This document shows, piece by piece, positions 42,783-54,964 of a stretch of 64,000 nucleotides of DNA (its first letter is position 1; the number at the start of each line of letters is the position of its first letter). Made by a program: the position numbers and the translations under genes. Where the stretch lies: positions 62,570,200 through 62,634,199 of the forward strand of contig CAMGYJ010000005.1 of the NCBI GenBank assembly GCA_946122785.1, in the 5' to 3' direction. Below the pieces are notes generated by a model that was not told the DNA's origin, did no database searches, and worked only from the letters and a program-made list of their open reading frames with translations. Origin of the DNA: Linum tenue (taxonomy: Eukaryota > Streptophyta > Magnoliopsida > Malpighiales > Linaceae).

Positions 42783-43766
42783 TGATAAACCCCAAGGTAG
42801 GGTTTAAGATCAAAGTCTCCCAGCTAAGAGGTCTAGAACCTCGGATCACTTCTCTTCGAACAAGAACTCACAAAAATAGGGGTCGATTTTGTGGGTTGGA
42901 TTGTGAGTTTCGTTCAACTTTCACGAAGGGAAAGAGGCTCGAGAACTTTACGTTGATGCCTGGCCACGATCAGGGTGGTGAACTGATCGATAAAGCTCAC
43001 GATTGCTCTGAATCCTCCAAACAATCCAACACAATACTTCAAGCAAACTTGCGAGATGAATCAAAGCTCTAATTTGTATTCAATGAACGAAAAACTGAAA
43101 CAAACAACAAATAATTGAACTTAAATAGACTCAAGTTAATCCTAACAACTCATAAGGAAGTCCTTGACGCAATACAACTCGAATTAACCAAAACAAAATC
43201 GGAAAACGAATTAGAACTCAAAACAAACTAGTAATCCTTACCCGATAAGGATTCGGATTACTTGGTTCCAAAGGTAGGAAAAACAGCTTCGAGCCCATCT
43301 TTGGAGCTTTCGTTCGAAGCCTTCTAATCATCAAATCAGTCACCCAATTCCTCGACGTTGTAGTATGAAATTTGTAGTTTGATTTAGCAAATCCCTTTTG
43401 TTTCGAATCCCCTCCAGCTCCTTCAAATAAACCCTCAAAGTGGGCTTCTTGAACAGCCTTCCATACATAGCCAAAATCTGGCAGCTTCTCAGTTTCGGCA
43501 TAGGAAGTTGCTAGGCTTGGAACACGATCTTTCTAGCCTTCCCTCGATCTCGCTGCCACTCCATTTTATAGAGTAGCTTCGCAGATTCAAAATAAGCTTC
43601 CATTTGTTCATTTCCATCAAGGCACGAGAGAGAATTACCCTTGCAAAGTGAGCACCCTGCACACGAACAAACACTTAGCCATATTTGGTGATTCTTATTG
43701 CCAAATGAACTTGCTTGTTCCACAATCCACTGCTGCTTGTAGAAGAGGTAAATTTGGATCATATCA
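42783..43766 (-). repeat. 5' LTR of element E (984 bp)
   Basis: Pairs with 39248-40230; same TGATA/TATCA ends. It adjoins the primer site on the interior side. Confidence 0.92.
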
Positions 43767-44535
43767 GTTAATTGTTTCTATCTTGGTTTGAGTGTGTGAA
43801 TGAATGTCTAGCATGATCTAGCACTAGGTTGGGTTGGCTTAGGTTATTTCTTCTTTGTATGTGAATGAATGCCTCTTACCTATGATAATTAATATGGAGT
43901 CCTAGTTGGTGGACGTTGTGACCATCCTTTGCCAACAAGGAGATCACCTAGATAATACTTGTGAATGAATGCAGCTTACCTAAAATAGTTGATATGGATT
44001 CCTAGTTGGTGGACGTAGTGACTACCGCTGCTAACTCAGAACTTCGATTCATATCAATGTTTAGTAATTTCTTCAATATATCATATGAATATCGTAACTA
44101 TTTGAATTATGTGCTTAAGATAAACCTTGAATGTATTTTTGTAATATTTTATACCTTTTGGTGTTTTTTTTGTGCTTTCCAAGGATAGAATGCACTTAAG
44201 ATGAATATGGACCATCAAAGAAGAGGAAGGAGGACGAGATTACAAGTATAAGGCTCAAACGGAGATGGATTTGCACATCGGATTCTCATTTTATGGTCCA
44301 GAGGAGCAGACCCAGTGTAGTAGGATTATCATTGATGAGATCAGAACGAGCCCACTCAACACCTACCTCTGTAGATCCAATTGCATGAAGAGGTTGCTTA
44401 GCCCACAACCAACCCAATCCACAAAGAAGAAAGGCGGCGGGTACCTCCATTGGGATGCCGTGAAGAGGCCAAGTTCTTGAAGCTTCTTACTTCATCTCCC
44501 CATGGTGAAGAATCCAAGTACAAGGAAGGATTTGG
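43767..44535 (+). other. LTR relic right part and unassigned sequence
   Basis: 43772-44060 continues the LTR relic split by element E, including two similar pieces with CCTAGTTGGTGGACGT (43890 and 44001). From 44070 to 44535 no gene is supported. Confidence 0.4.
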
Positions 44536-46165
44536 AAGACTTTAGTAGGGAAAAGACTAGAAAACCCCCTTATGTAACTAGTATAAATAAAGGTTTTCAA
44601 CACAATTTTACAACTGAGAGAAACAAAACACCAACACTCTGCCCTTAGGGAACGAGTTCGAGAGTCATAGAGAGGAGGCGAAGCTATGGAGTCGACGAGG
44701 AGGTCTTGGCCATTGTTGTTCTTCATTATTGGTGAGTGGTGATGTCTTCCTATTCTCATATGTCTAGCTGTTAAAAGTTGTTTTGGGATTTAAATTCTAT
44801 GATATTTATGTATCTTTCTATGGTTCAATGAAATGTCATTTCTATTCTATGTGTATGATTCTCTTATATGTAACTATATATGTTGTTTATAATATGATAA
44901 AGGATGTTAGGAAACTACTTTCTTGTGATATCCCATTGTATCGTGTATGGTTTTTCAGGTGGACGCGACTATGCAATTATACATGGTTATTTAGATTAAC
45001 AATATTATAAACCTTATGTTATGGTTCAAGAGGCCCACATTTAACTAAGTGATATCTGTACTTCTCTCTTCTTAATTACATAGTTGATGGATTGAAGTGA
45101 AAGCAAATATTAGCTATCTATTGTTCCTCTCGCATGTGGTGAAAGCTCGGTTTATAATTCATTAGTGGAAGGTATAGGATATCATAATAGACGAAACTTC
45201 GAAGTATTTTGTTGATGAGATTGTATGTATGTGTATCTAGAAATCACTACCTAAATAATGTTCTTTACTTGCTTGTTTAGTTTGTTTTCTTTCATTGCAT
45301 TAGTAGAATAGGAATTCGACTAAAGGGATCCTAAACCCATCTTATTTATTTTTCACTGCATACTTGTCTCAAGGTTTTGTTGTTAGTTACTATTGAATGA
45401 CCCTGAATATGACCCTAGGCATTCCTAAGATTTTTTTCCATCCAAGTTGTTTACTACTCATCACAGTCTAAATTTACGAAGAATGAAGAACACAACGAAG
45501 GTAATTTGTCTCGAGATGAACACGACCAACGACATGGTCGTGCCCAAGGTCATGCCTAGAATCTGATTCCAAAAATGACAAGGAACACAACCTAGAACAC
45601 GATCGTGTTTGCACACGACAACAACTCTATTAAAGTAAAAATTAGTTTTTTCTCATGGGGAGTTCAACCAGAATTAGCCTAAACCCCATATTACAAGTTA
45701 GAGGGCAGAGGAAGGAGGTTTTCCAGAAGCCCAACTCCAGAGGAGTTAATTGGGAGCGATCAATGAAGTATTTCGTCATTGAGTTCGTCTCTTCTTCTTT
45801 TTTTATTGCTTCGTCATACCTCATTAACTAATCTCCTTTACTTTTTTTGGATAAGACGAACCCTAGGAATGATACACTGATTTGATTATATTAATATAGA
45901 TTTTGATGTTTTATTTTCCTGTGATATATCTCTATTTTATCTTGTGAGTTCCCAATTGATGCTAACCTTTTTTATCGATTGTATATTTCATGCGTATGAC
46001 AAGGAGGGTATCCTCATTTGCAGGATAGAACACTTAGGGAGAGAAGAGACTGATCAGACTTCCAGGATATGGAGGACGAAGGACTTATTTATTAGGTTGA
46101 AATCTAATATGGGAATTCACAATACGTTTAATGCTTCCATAAATTTATTATATGTTAAAGATAAC
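44536..46165. repeat. Dispersed repeat X, copy 1
   Basis: Matches 57979-59545 nearly throughout. It contains TATAAATAAAGG at 44581-44592, and a cluster of CACGACC/GGTCGTG and CACGATCGTG motifs at 45518-45625 like the U3 arrays of other LTRs here, so at least part is probably an LTR. Copy 1 has about 300 bases before the next LTR piece that copy 2 lacks. Confidence 0.7.
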
Positions 46166-46991
46166 TGATGCGGTTGTACATAGAGCTTTACATTTATAAA
46201 CTCGACTATCGACAATACTAAATACCAAAATCTAGGACAAGTGCATACTAGATGGGAAAAGTAGTATAGTGGTGACCATTATAGTATTCCAAGAGTCACG
46301 GTATCATATGATACTTTGGCTCAGTTTTTATCTAGTCGACATGTTACTTAGCAGGTGGACAGTTGGCGATTACTAAACTAGAGGTCAATAAAGGAGAATA
46401 GGTACTCGGGGTATCTCCCTCGCCCTAACTACATGAAATTACATGCAAAAGGATAAAAGAAAGACTTATGGTGATCGGGGCGCAGAGATCACTAATCTAG
46501 GGATTGGCTCATTGGTCATACAACCAATGCCACTCCTACACCGATTTACTAGCCCAATGTCACCTCTTCTAGCTTCACGTTGTAGGGACACAACCTATCT
46601 ACTCTAAATGGGTTATACCCATCCACACACTAGACTGTCGAGTAGATGGTCAAGCACTCGACTTTCTTGCATTGTCTAGGTGGACGTCGAATAGGCAGGG
46701 GTACAATCACCTTGCCCACCATACTAGACTCTTAGATCATTCAACTACTCCGAATAAATTAAGCCGCTCTAATCCACTCTAATTCATGAACTCATAAGTA
46801 GTAGGCTACTATAAAAAATAATTGGAGAGAAAAGCTCAAGTATAATTAATCATAGATGAAGCATAAAAATCTAGGAAAACTCACTTCACAATAAATCACT
46901 AGATAGAGAATGAATAATCAGCTACCACCTAAATTGCAACTATGGCAAATGGGATACAGACAATTCCACACTACTTGATGTAAAGAAAGAC
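46166..46991 (-). repeat. LTR fragment (D family), copy 1, cut by hAT element
   Basis: On the - strand it ends ...CAACCGCATCA at 46166, with the family's typical TGCACTTGTCCTAGATTTTG before it. The block 46440-46990 matches 59548-60078. The other end is lost where the hAT element starts. Confidence 0.65.
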
Positions 46992-49900
46992 CAATGTTGT
47001 CAGAACTAAACCGGAGTATGACCCCGAAACGTGAAAGACTCGGTCTTTAGTGGTCCAGCCGGCATTAGACCGTTTAAAAACCGTTTGAGAACCGGTACCT
47101 AATAAACAGTCATCCGTATAAATAGTGGACACTTCTTAATCATGGTAAATCACAAGTAAATTACTCTCTTAAACAATTCTTGAACATCAGTACCGAAAGA
47201 TCCAAGTTTCAATTCCAAACCACCACATTGTTCCAAAATAAAAGGAATATCACGCGAGTCTGAACATGAAACAAGATTCTTAAACATGAAAACCACTCAA
47301 AGTCTCAAACTCAAACAATTATCAAATACAACTTCAACATCATTTCATTCACCATCACTAGACTTCAACATCATTCATTCACCACCACTAGCATCGGATG
47401 AATCACTGCTTGAAGACGCCATGCGAATTGCTGTGCTACCATCATCTCCATCATAATCTAATAAGTAAAAAAATGAAAGAAATCATGTGTTAAAAATATA
47501 TCAAAGTTGAACATTCTTCATTTACTAATATGTCAATCCAACCTTCATTGCAACCTCTTTTCCTACTTGTAGTTCCACTTCCTTCAGGAATGTCAGTACC
47601 ATTATCCTCACCCATAGCTTGCATCAACTCATCAAAGCTAAGATCTGGAGGTTGATCCTCTTCCTCATCCATAACCCAAAATTCAGTGGCATTAATCCGT
47701 TCATAGTCAAATGGATCAACCAGGAACTTACTTTTTCTAGTACGAGACCTATGAATGATTAAATACAAGTCAAACATGTCACTATTTCATGGGGAAAATA
47801 TTTTGTACTCAAATCAAACAAATTTGCTATTCATCACATACCTCTTTGCTAGCTTTATGTTGTAGTTCACATGGACTAGATTGCTTAGTCTTTCATGCTC
47901 TATCTTGTTCCTCTTCTTGGTGTGAATCCGCTTCAACACACTCCAATTTCTTTCACATCCAGAAGAGGCAGAAGTTTGGCTTAGGACTCGAAGTGCAAGG
48001 TTCTTCAACAATGGTGCACTATCACCAAAGGTATTCCACCAATCATCTACAAAGAAAAACAATTTATTAGAACAAACACAATTAAATAGACCAACTATTG
48101 AATTAAGAATCATGATAATTCATATTACCTGGATCAAGTGACGATCTACCTCTAAAGCCAAATCCCTACCAAAAGTCCCCTTCGCTTCCTCAAACAATTT
48201 CAGTTCCTTACATGCTTGCAAACCATCACTACAAAGTTGGGGCTTTTCAAGCAAGTTTATTATAGCCCCCTTCACCTCAATATCCCCTACATATTCTTTC
48301 TCATCATATTTGAGAGCAAGATTGAAGAAATAAGCTGCTTTGACTAGATCGCCCGAAAATGCTTATCCCACCTTTTGTTGATGATGTCAATGTAAGGCTT
48401 GTACAAAGTCTCTTTACCCAGAAAGATCTCCTTGATTCCCTTAATTGCTCTTCGCATTCCCTCATAAACATAAGCAAGAGTGGGCTTCTCATCTGAATCC
48501 ACAAGCTTCAGCAACTTCATGACTGGTTGAGACACATTTACCATCTCCAAACAATCACACCAAAACTGAGCATCTAACAATATAGCACTCAACGCCTTTC
48601 CTTTTGCAGTCTTAGATGATTCATCTGCATTGAAGAACTCACTCACTGCTAAAGCTTGTAAATCAACCTTGTGCTCATACACACTCTTCATGGAGAGGAA
48701 ATTAGTAGCAAAGCGAGTTGCACCAGGTCTCAATATTTGCTTCCAATTTGGGCTTGCTTTCAACCAATTAATCACAGGAGTATGATTATAAACAAAGACA
48801 GTGACTCTTCTAGCCTTTTGAATGACAGCCTTCACATTATCCAAATCTCCAAAACCACCCAATATCAAATTCATGCAATGAGTTGCACATGGAGACCAAT
48901 AAATATGTGGATAAGTCTTATGAATAATCTTACCACATGACTTGTAGTTAGCTGCATTATCAGTAACCACACGAACCACATTGCCCACGCCAATCCACTG
49001 AATTGCTTCATCAAATATCTTGAAAAGGTTCTTTGCATTCTTCACAATCTTTGTTGCATCAACAGATTTAAGAAAACAAAGACCTCTAGTACAGTAGACC
49101 AATAGATTGACCAAGCTTCTACCTTGTTGATTAGTCCAACCATCAGCCATTAAAGTACATCCACGCTGTCCCCAAACGGCTCGGTGTTGATCAACAATTA
49201 GCTGGGTTTCTCTCTTCCAATCAGCTAGTAATGGCACCCTTAAATCATGATATGATGGTACCTTAAATCCTGGACCAATAGCCATTGCAGCATCAAACAT
49301 CCTCTGCCAACTATCTGTGTTAGCTGCATTAAAAGATATGCAATTCTAATTGAAGAATTCTGCACAAATCATATGCGCTCTATGAATTGCATCCTGAGTA
49401 GCTGTTGCACTTTTGATGCCTGGTTGCGACCCATGAGTGGTTCTTGGAGCGAAAAAGTCAGCTCCCTTAGCTTTCTTCATCAAGTCACTAACATTTTTAG
49501 TTGCCTGTGATCCCACTAACTCAACCACATCATCCTCTTTGTCACCAATGATAGGATCATTAGATTGCTTCTTCCCATCTTTCTTTTCTTCAAATTCTTT
49601 AAGAATATTGGCAAATCTCATACGCACATCATAGGAAACTTTTGAGCATTTCACAATATTCCCCTTTGAAGAATGAGCAAGATGTTCTTTCATCCGATGA
49701 ATCCCACCTCCCTTTTTCTCAATTCCACATAGCATGCATTTGAGTGCCTTTACCTTCCCATTATCATCTTTGATTTCTTGAATGTAATTCCAAGCAGGAT
49801 CATTCTTTCCCCGACCAGCTTGCCCAGTTGAAGCAGTAGAGCTCGGTGTTGTTGATTGAGTACCACTATCTGGATTTGGAGTACTCATCTACAAAAGAAA

Positions 49901-50570
49901 CATCGAATCAGCAAATTTACAATTGTAAATCTAACAAGTAAGCAAAAAATTTGCTAAATGGGACAGGGAAAGCTCACGGCAGAAGCATAAACCATTACAA
50001 ATTAAATGGGACAGCAGGTCAGCAGCAACATAAAACATTACAAACAGCAACATAAACCATTACAAAATTTCTCACAGCTGCAACACAGTCACAAACACTT
50101 ACCGGTGAAGGGGAGGGCAGCAGGGGTCGGTGCAGAGGAGAGGCAGTGAGCGCGGAAGAGAAGGGAGACCTCACCGGGGCACTCGCCGGGAGGGGCTCGC
50201 CCAAATAGGAGGGCAATGGCGACGGGGAACGGTGTTGGGGAAGATGGCGATGGCGACGGGTCACAGGCGACGAAGACGGCGATTTGGACTGGCGTTGGGG
50301 AAGACGACGATGGAGATGGGGAACGCTGGGGAAGACGATGATGGAGACGGGGAACGGCTGGGGAAGACGGCGATGGAGACGGGGAACAGCGCTGGGATTT
50401 GGAGTTCAGACTGGAAGCGACGCTTCCTTGTCTCCACGAAGAAGAAGATGGACAAATTGGAATTAGAGTTCTGCAGCATCAGACAGCCCGACCCACCTTC
50501 CCCTTTCATTTTCGTTCTTTAGTTTTTGGGTTTTAGTTTTCTATTTTTTTTTAATTAAACCAACCGGCCC
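46992..50570 (-). mobile_element. hAT DNA transposon, one end identified
   Basis: The left end CAATGTTGTCAGAACTAAAC resembles hAT TIRs of the CAGTGTTGTCA type and abuts the LTR fragment. Transposase relics fill 47490-49888 on the - strand, and 50110-50520 is a GC-rich region upstream of the transposase start. I could not find the matching right TIR or an 8-bp duplication; the right end is approximate. Confidence 0.65.
47490..49888 (-). pseudogene. hAT transposase (BED finger, DUF659, dimerisation domain), broken
   Basis: The N-terminal part (49888-49346) has a BED zinc finger: ALKCMLCGIEKKGGGIHRMKEH with a downstream Cys. An in-frame TAG near 49345 precedes NCISFNAAN and the DUF659/RNase H-like core (to 48344): GCTLMADGWTNQQGRSLVN, VVRVVTDNAANYKSCG, WSPCATHCMNLILGGFG. 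A one-base shift near 48347 follows WDKHFR. The other frame continues to a GT-AG intron (48128-48047), then DDWWNTFGD and the hAT dimerisation domain (LALRVLSQTSASSGCERNWS). A second intron (47841-47749) and a short acidic C-terminal exon follow. The stop and the shift mean no full transposase can be made. Confidence 0.85.
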
Positions 50571-53265
50571 ATATGGGTACCAACAAGATCTGGAGGTCTC
50601 TTTGACTTCTTAAAGGTAGTGCTCTTTCACTATGTTTTAGCTACCGGTCAAAAAAAAAAAAAGAATTACAGTATTGAATATGCAAAAGCCATGGAGAATT
50701 CTGTAAATTAACATAAATTTTCATAACTAATCTGAAGCAATGATATTTTTTACAAAGTATAGGTGAATGGTTCTCTAAAATTTTAGCCTGGTTAACTGCT
50801 AAACATTAAACATCTTGCTAATTTGGCATGAATGGACCTACCAATAATGAGATGATATTGAGTTTAATGTGATGTTCATTTCGCCATTTCTAGATGTGTT
50901 AATCAATTTATAGGGCGTTAACGTATAAATGAGTTATAATTAACCTCATTATACAATTTTTACTCTTTAAAAGAATTAATTTAATTTTATTATTTATGAT
51001 GCTTGAAATATTTTATGTATGATTTAGAGGTATACTTATTATTTGTGACATTAATGGTAGTTGGTTCAAATGTAGTAAACTTCACCAGGTATTCAAAATT
51101 GAATAATAGGTGCATTTATGACTGTTTTTTTTTTAATCTTGATGTTGTGAATGGGTAGAAACTTAATTATTAGAATGCATATAATTATACCTAGGCACAT
51201 GGTCGAGCTAGCACGACACAGTTAGTGCATACCATGAAGATAATATATGTGGATCAGCCATTTAGAAGCATGAATGCTTCATGGGTCATACTAGACTTAC
51301 ACTACAAGGCTCGCGCACAGGTGCGAGCACCACACAGTCTATATTGGTGAACTCGTGTTTTATGGAGAAATGCGTCATTTGATAAAAATAAAATATTCAA
51401 AAAACAACATATAAAATTTGAATTAATGAGTTGTTTTTGACATCAACGTGTGACGGCTCATATTCTAAAAGGTTTATAAAATACATTCAATGTTGATTAA
51501 CGGCTCAAATCATTATTGATTAACTTCATAGCTAAAAAGTCTTTTTACAGCTTGTAGTAATAACAAACAACATCAACAGTAACTTTAGAAACAAGAAAAG
51601 TGAAGAAATTGGGATTTAGTATCTCTTTGCAAATGAGTGTTTTTTCCGGGGTTGTGGCGTGGGGGGGGGGGGGGGGGGGGGGGTTGTCTAAAAGTTTGAG
51701 GAAGGGGTTGAAAGTTGAAACTCATAAATTGAATAGGAGTATTGAACATTTGGAAGCGATATAGAACTCTTAAATTAGTATTAAATTTTAGTTGGTTGAC
51801 CAATAGCCTTAGACCTCTTGCTAATCTGACATGATTGGATCCAATAGTCATAAGATGAGATTTATTTTGATATGCTGGTTCAAAACAATTTTTATGTGTA
51901 ATTATTTGTACGAAAAATACACGTAAATAAGTGAAGATGAACCTGATTATGCATTTTGATTTTTGTGATAAATAAAATGGTTTAAGCGATGAACTAATTA
52001 TACACTCACTCAATTGGGTTAACGAGTGTTGTTTTTATCACTTTTAGTAATTAGTTTATTCACAGGCTAGCAAACTACTTTGCTCCATCAAGGAATAAGC
52101 TATCATATGTTCGCCAAGTTTTAGGTGCTCTGATTCACACTATCTACTGTGAATGGAGAAGAAGCATTTCGAACGCATAATTGGAGAAGCAATTGAGATG
52201 TTTCTAAGTTTCTCTCTATTCCAAGCGGTGGGAAGAAAGAGGAAGGGAAGGGGGAGAGTGGTGAGATACAAAGCTCAGAGAGAGATGGAAGAACAAATGA
52301 AAAAAGAAAGAGCAAGGCAAAACAGAGTGCGAGGACACATTTAAAAGAGGGGAAAAATGATGTAGTGTGCAATAATTGTCATTGTCCTTTGCTTAGAGGA
52401 TGATATTATATTTGACAGATTTTTTCCACTTCAATAAAAAATCCTAAATCAATATTATCATTTGGATGATTTTTTCCCCTTAATACGATTATTGCAATTT
52501 CTGAGATTTAAGGGGTATTTGATAAAGTTAACATTTTAGTAGTTTTTATTGAAGGCACATTTTGAACAATCTATTGCAAAATAAACATAAGTGAGTTAGC
52601 GATAACGAGAATATGCGATCTCATTCAACCCAAATGATACTTTGCAACTTATTATTTTCTTAAAATAAATGTATGCTACTCATACCCTCGCTCATTCATC
52701 AACATAATGAGTAGCATATATTTCATGTAATATGATTTTCATAGGTTTTTATCTATTGAATTATCTCAAGAAAAAAATATTTACTCATGAAAATTATTAC
52801 ATTGTTACTAGACATGTCTGCGATCTGAGAATAATTTGGGAAGTTCGTACACAACGCATTTTCCAACTAACTATTAGCGACAACTTAACATCATGTCCTA
52901 TATATTTTAAATCAATCAACTTCAGATCCATTACCAACTGTGTGGTTAAAAAAATGCTCTCTATTGGGAAAAACTTAAAGGACATACTAAACTCTATGAG
53001 AGATATTTTCTTTTATCCTAAAGGTTGATTATGTATGTATTATGAGAAGCAACTCTAATATTCAACTATATGATTTAATTAAATAATGAATGACAATTAG
53101 TTATATTTATTTCTTTTTTCATTAAGCAACTATATGTAATGTTTATATCATTTTTCCCTCCTTTCATGGAGGTCTAAACACATTATGCATAGTTGAATTG
53201 CTTTAAAAATGTTATATGCATAACTAAGGTACAAAACAATCATTTCATATATTTTAAATATTGTA
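50571..53265. other. AT-rich intergenic sequence
   Basis: No supported gene. A G homopolymer of about 20 lies at 51661-51682. 52150-52340 is purine-rich. The block 50574-50617 (TGGGTACCAACAAGATCTGG...) recurs at 62921-62964. Confidence 0.5.
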
Positions 53266-53270
53266 TACTG

Positions 53271-54107
53271 ATAGACCGTTATTTACACATGTTTTTACCC
53301 CTGCTCTTACTCCGTTTGAGGTATTGATTCTCGTGTTTTAGGCCGATTTCACGCTAGGTTGTGCTTGTTTATGATATATCAGTTCCTAGTACGTGAATGG
53401 AGGCTTGGGAGCGAGTTTGAGGTCGATTGGACAAGGATCGGACGCATGGCGAGGTTCTGAGGAAGTCGCACGGGCACATCCACAACCCGCACGGCCGTGC
53501 AAGTGACCAGTTTGGCCGTGCGGGATTGTGCGTGGGCACGCACGGGATTGTGCGTGGCCACGCACGGCCGTGCAAGTGACCAGTTTGGCCGTGCGGGATT
53601 GTGCGTGGGCACGCACGGGCACAAGTGAAATCCGCACGGCCGTGCAAGGTGCAATCCTGGCCGTGCGAGTTGGCTGAGGTTCGACTTAATGATACGGCGC
53701 GTTTTGAGTTGCACGGCCAGAATGGTGATGTGCACGGCCGTGCACCCTGGCCGTGCAAGTCGGGAAACCCTGTTTTAGAGCCTATTCCGAGCCAGAAGTG
53801 GGAGAGTCGTTTTTCAGAGCAAAAACAGAGCCCTAGAGAGAGAAAGTGCGAAGAACACATCCTAGAAGCTGTCCTAGAGCTGGATTTCATCGAATCGAGC
53901 CTGGAGATCGTCATAGGAGTGGAAATCATCGTCCCGGAGCAGATTATCCTCATCGTTATGAGTATGACTAATCCGATTCTTGTTTTCTCTTCTCTCTCTA
54001 TGGAGTAGAACCCTTCTCTCACTTGGGTATGAAGAACCCTAGTTCCTTGTGTTAGGGATTTGATTGTAATGACTTGGGATGATATTACTGTTTGATTTTA
54101 ATCGAAT
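53271..54107 (+). repeat. 5' LTR of element C, 3'-truncated
   Basis: Begins TGATAGACCGTTATTTACAC; colinear with 56494-57334. The join to interior sequence is directly after ATTTTAATCGAATG. Confidence 0.93.
53466..53760 (+). promoter_or_regulatory. GCACGGCCGTGC array in element C 5' LTR
   Basis: Four full copies of the perfect palindrome GCACGGCCGTGC and many half-sites (GGCCGTGC, GTGCGTGG), with an internal ~71-bp tandem step (53494 and 53565, GCACGGCCGTGCAAGTGACC). It occupies the LTR place held by the AATACCCG array in A and B. Confidence 0.75.
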
Positions 54108-54193
54108 GGGATCATCTTGCCTCTCCTCGCACAGGCCCAGCATGCTAGAGCATAAATGAAGAAATTGCTTGGCGACTTGCTCTCCAATCTGTT

Positions 54194-54706
54194 TTGGAAG
54201 AAGAAGAGCGAGCAAGGATGAGGAAGGAAGTTGTGGAGGATGAGGAAGGAAGTAAAGACGAGGTAGTTCTTGATCTTTTCCAAGGGGAGAGACCACATTT
54301 TGAAGAAGGTAGGGGGGTTGTGGAGGCAATTGGCGTCCAGGCTGAGGATGAAGTTGAGGTGGAAGAGGCTTGCACCGAGCCTATGTTACACTTGATATCT
54401 CCACCAAACTTCGAGGATCTGCTTGGCAAGGACCCATTTGCAGTGTCTCTTTGCCCAACTAAGACCACATCAACATCAATCCCTCTTGGTGGATACGATG
54501 GTGGTCAATCGAAAATATCTTATCTGGTTTGGGGCAATGAGACAAGAGCAGATGCGAAGGAGAGGTCTCGTGAGTGGAGACTTCATCTTCCTCAAGGTCA
54601 CGAGCCGTCTTCATCACCTATCACTTCACTTGCTTGTGACTTAAGACTCCACATCATCGATGAGAACCTCAACTTCAAGGAGGTTTTGGGGTGGACCGAA
54701 ACTTAG
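54194..54706 (+). CDS. Remnant pol-end frame of element C (170 aa)
   Basis: Acidic N-terminal half (EEEERARMRKEVVEDEEGSK), middle with LISPPNFEDLLGKDPFAVSL, C-terminus IIDENLNFKEVLGWTET. The stop lies 37 bases before the conserved hairpin, the same place where pol ends in A and B, but the sequence does not match integrase. It may be the element's own non-pol domain, as in element A's short tail. Function unknown. Confidence 0.45.
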   Translation: MEEEERARMRKEVVEDEEGSKDEVVLDLFQGERPHFEEGRGVVEAIGVQAEDEVEVEEACTEPMLHLISPPNFEDLLGKDPFAVSLCPTKTTSTSIPLGGYDGGQSKISYLVWGNETRADAKERSREWRLHLPQGHEPSSSPITSLACDLRLHIIDENLNFKEVLGWTET

Positions 54707-54742
54707 GAGCCACCGTCTAGCTAAGACGTAAAAGAAGCGCTT

Positions 54743-54760
54743 GTGGGGAGGCAACCCCAC
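54743..54760 (+). other. Conserved post-pol hairpin, element C
   Basis: GTGGGGAGGCAACCCCAC, identical to A and B, although neighbouring sequence is diverged. Confidence 0.75.
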
Positions 54761-54949
54761 CAAGGTTTGTTTTTCTTTTGTTTGTTTTTGTCGGTTTATC
54801 CACTTGGAACTATGGTTTCTATCACCCAGTGTGTTTTGCTGATGCTAGCCCCGCTGACTGGTCCACTTCCAGTCCCCCAGCAGTGTTTTAATCCGGTAAC
54901 ATCGTTCCCCTTCTCTTTCCCTCTACTCCATTGAGGGCAATGTCGTGCT

Positions 54950-54964
54950 TAAGTGTGGGGGGAT
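54950..54964 (+). other. Internal purine tract, element C
   Basis: TAAGTGTGGGGGGATG, nearly identical to the terminal tract at 56479-56491. It is preceded by CATTGAGGGCAATGTCGTGC, a context also seen in the old relic near 9990. Confidence 0.6.

Larger units (their letters stand above)
39248..43766 (-). mobile_element. Element E: non-autonomous chromovirus-like Ty3/gypsy element
   Basis: Two LTRs in direct orientation (42783-43766 as 5' LTR and 39248-40230 as 3' LTR on the - strand), both with TGATA/TATCA ends. It has a primer site of the initiator-Met tRNA type, a purine tract before the 3' LTR, gag with a CCHC knuckle and a protease. There is no RT, RNase H or integrase in the 2.55-kb interior. 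Flanks are GTAAT and GTTAAT, a target duplication with a one-base difference. It is inserted in an LTR relic. Confidence 0.85.

Noticed and set aside
46992..50570. Complete hAT element with both ends
   Set aside because: Only the left end resembles a TIR; no matching right end or 8-bp duplication was found.
52121..52372. 83-residue hydrophobic frame with a signal-like start
   Set aside because: Short, in AT-rich sequence, opposite a purine-rich stretch, with no recognisable family or gene structure.
53466..53760. CRISPR-like regular palindromic repeats
   Set aside because: Eukaryotic LTR context, irregular spacing, repeated spacers and no cas genes.
53369..54022. 217-residue and shorter - strand frames rich in Ala, Cys, His, Pro and Arg in the C LTRs
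   Set aside because: Produced by the repeated GC-rich palindromes; the same frames appear in both LTRs and have no gene-like features.
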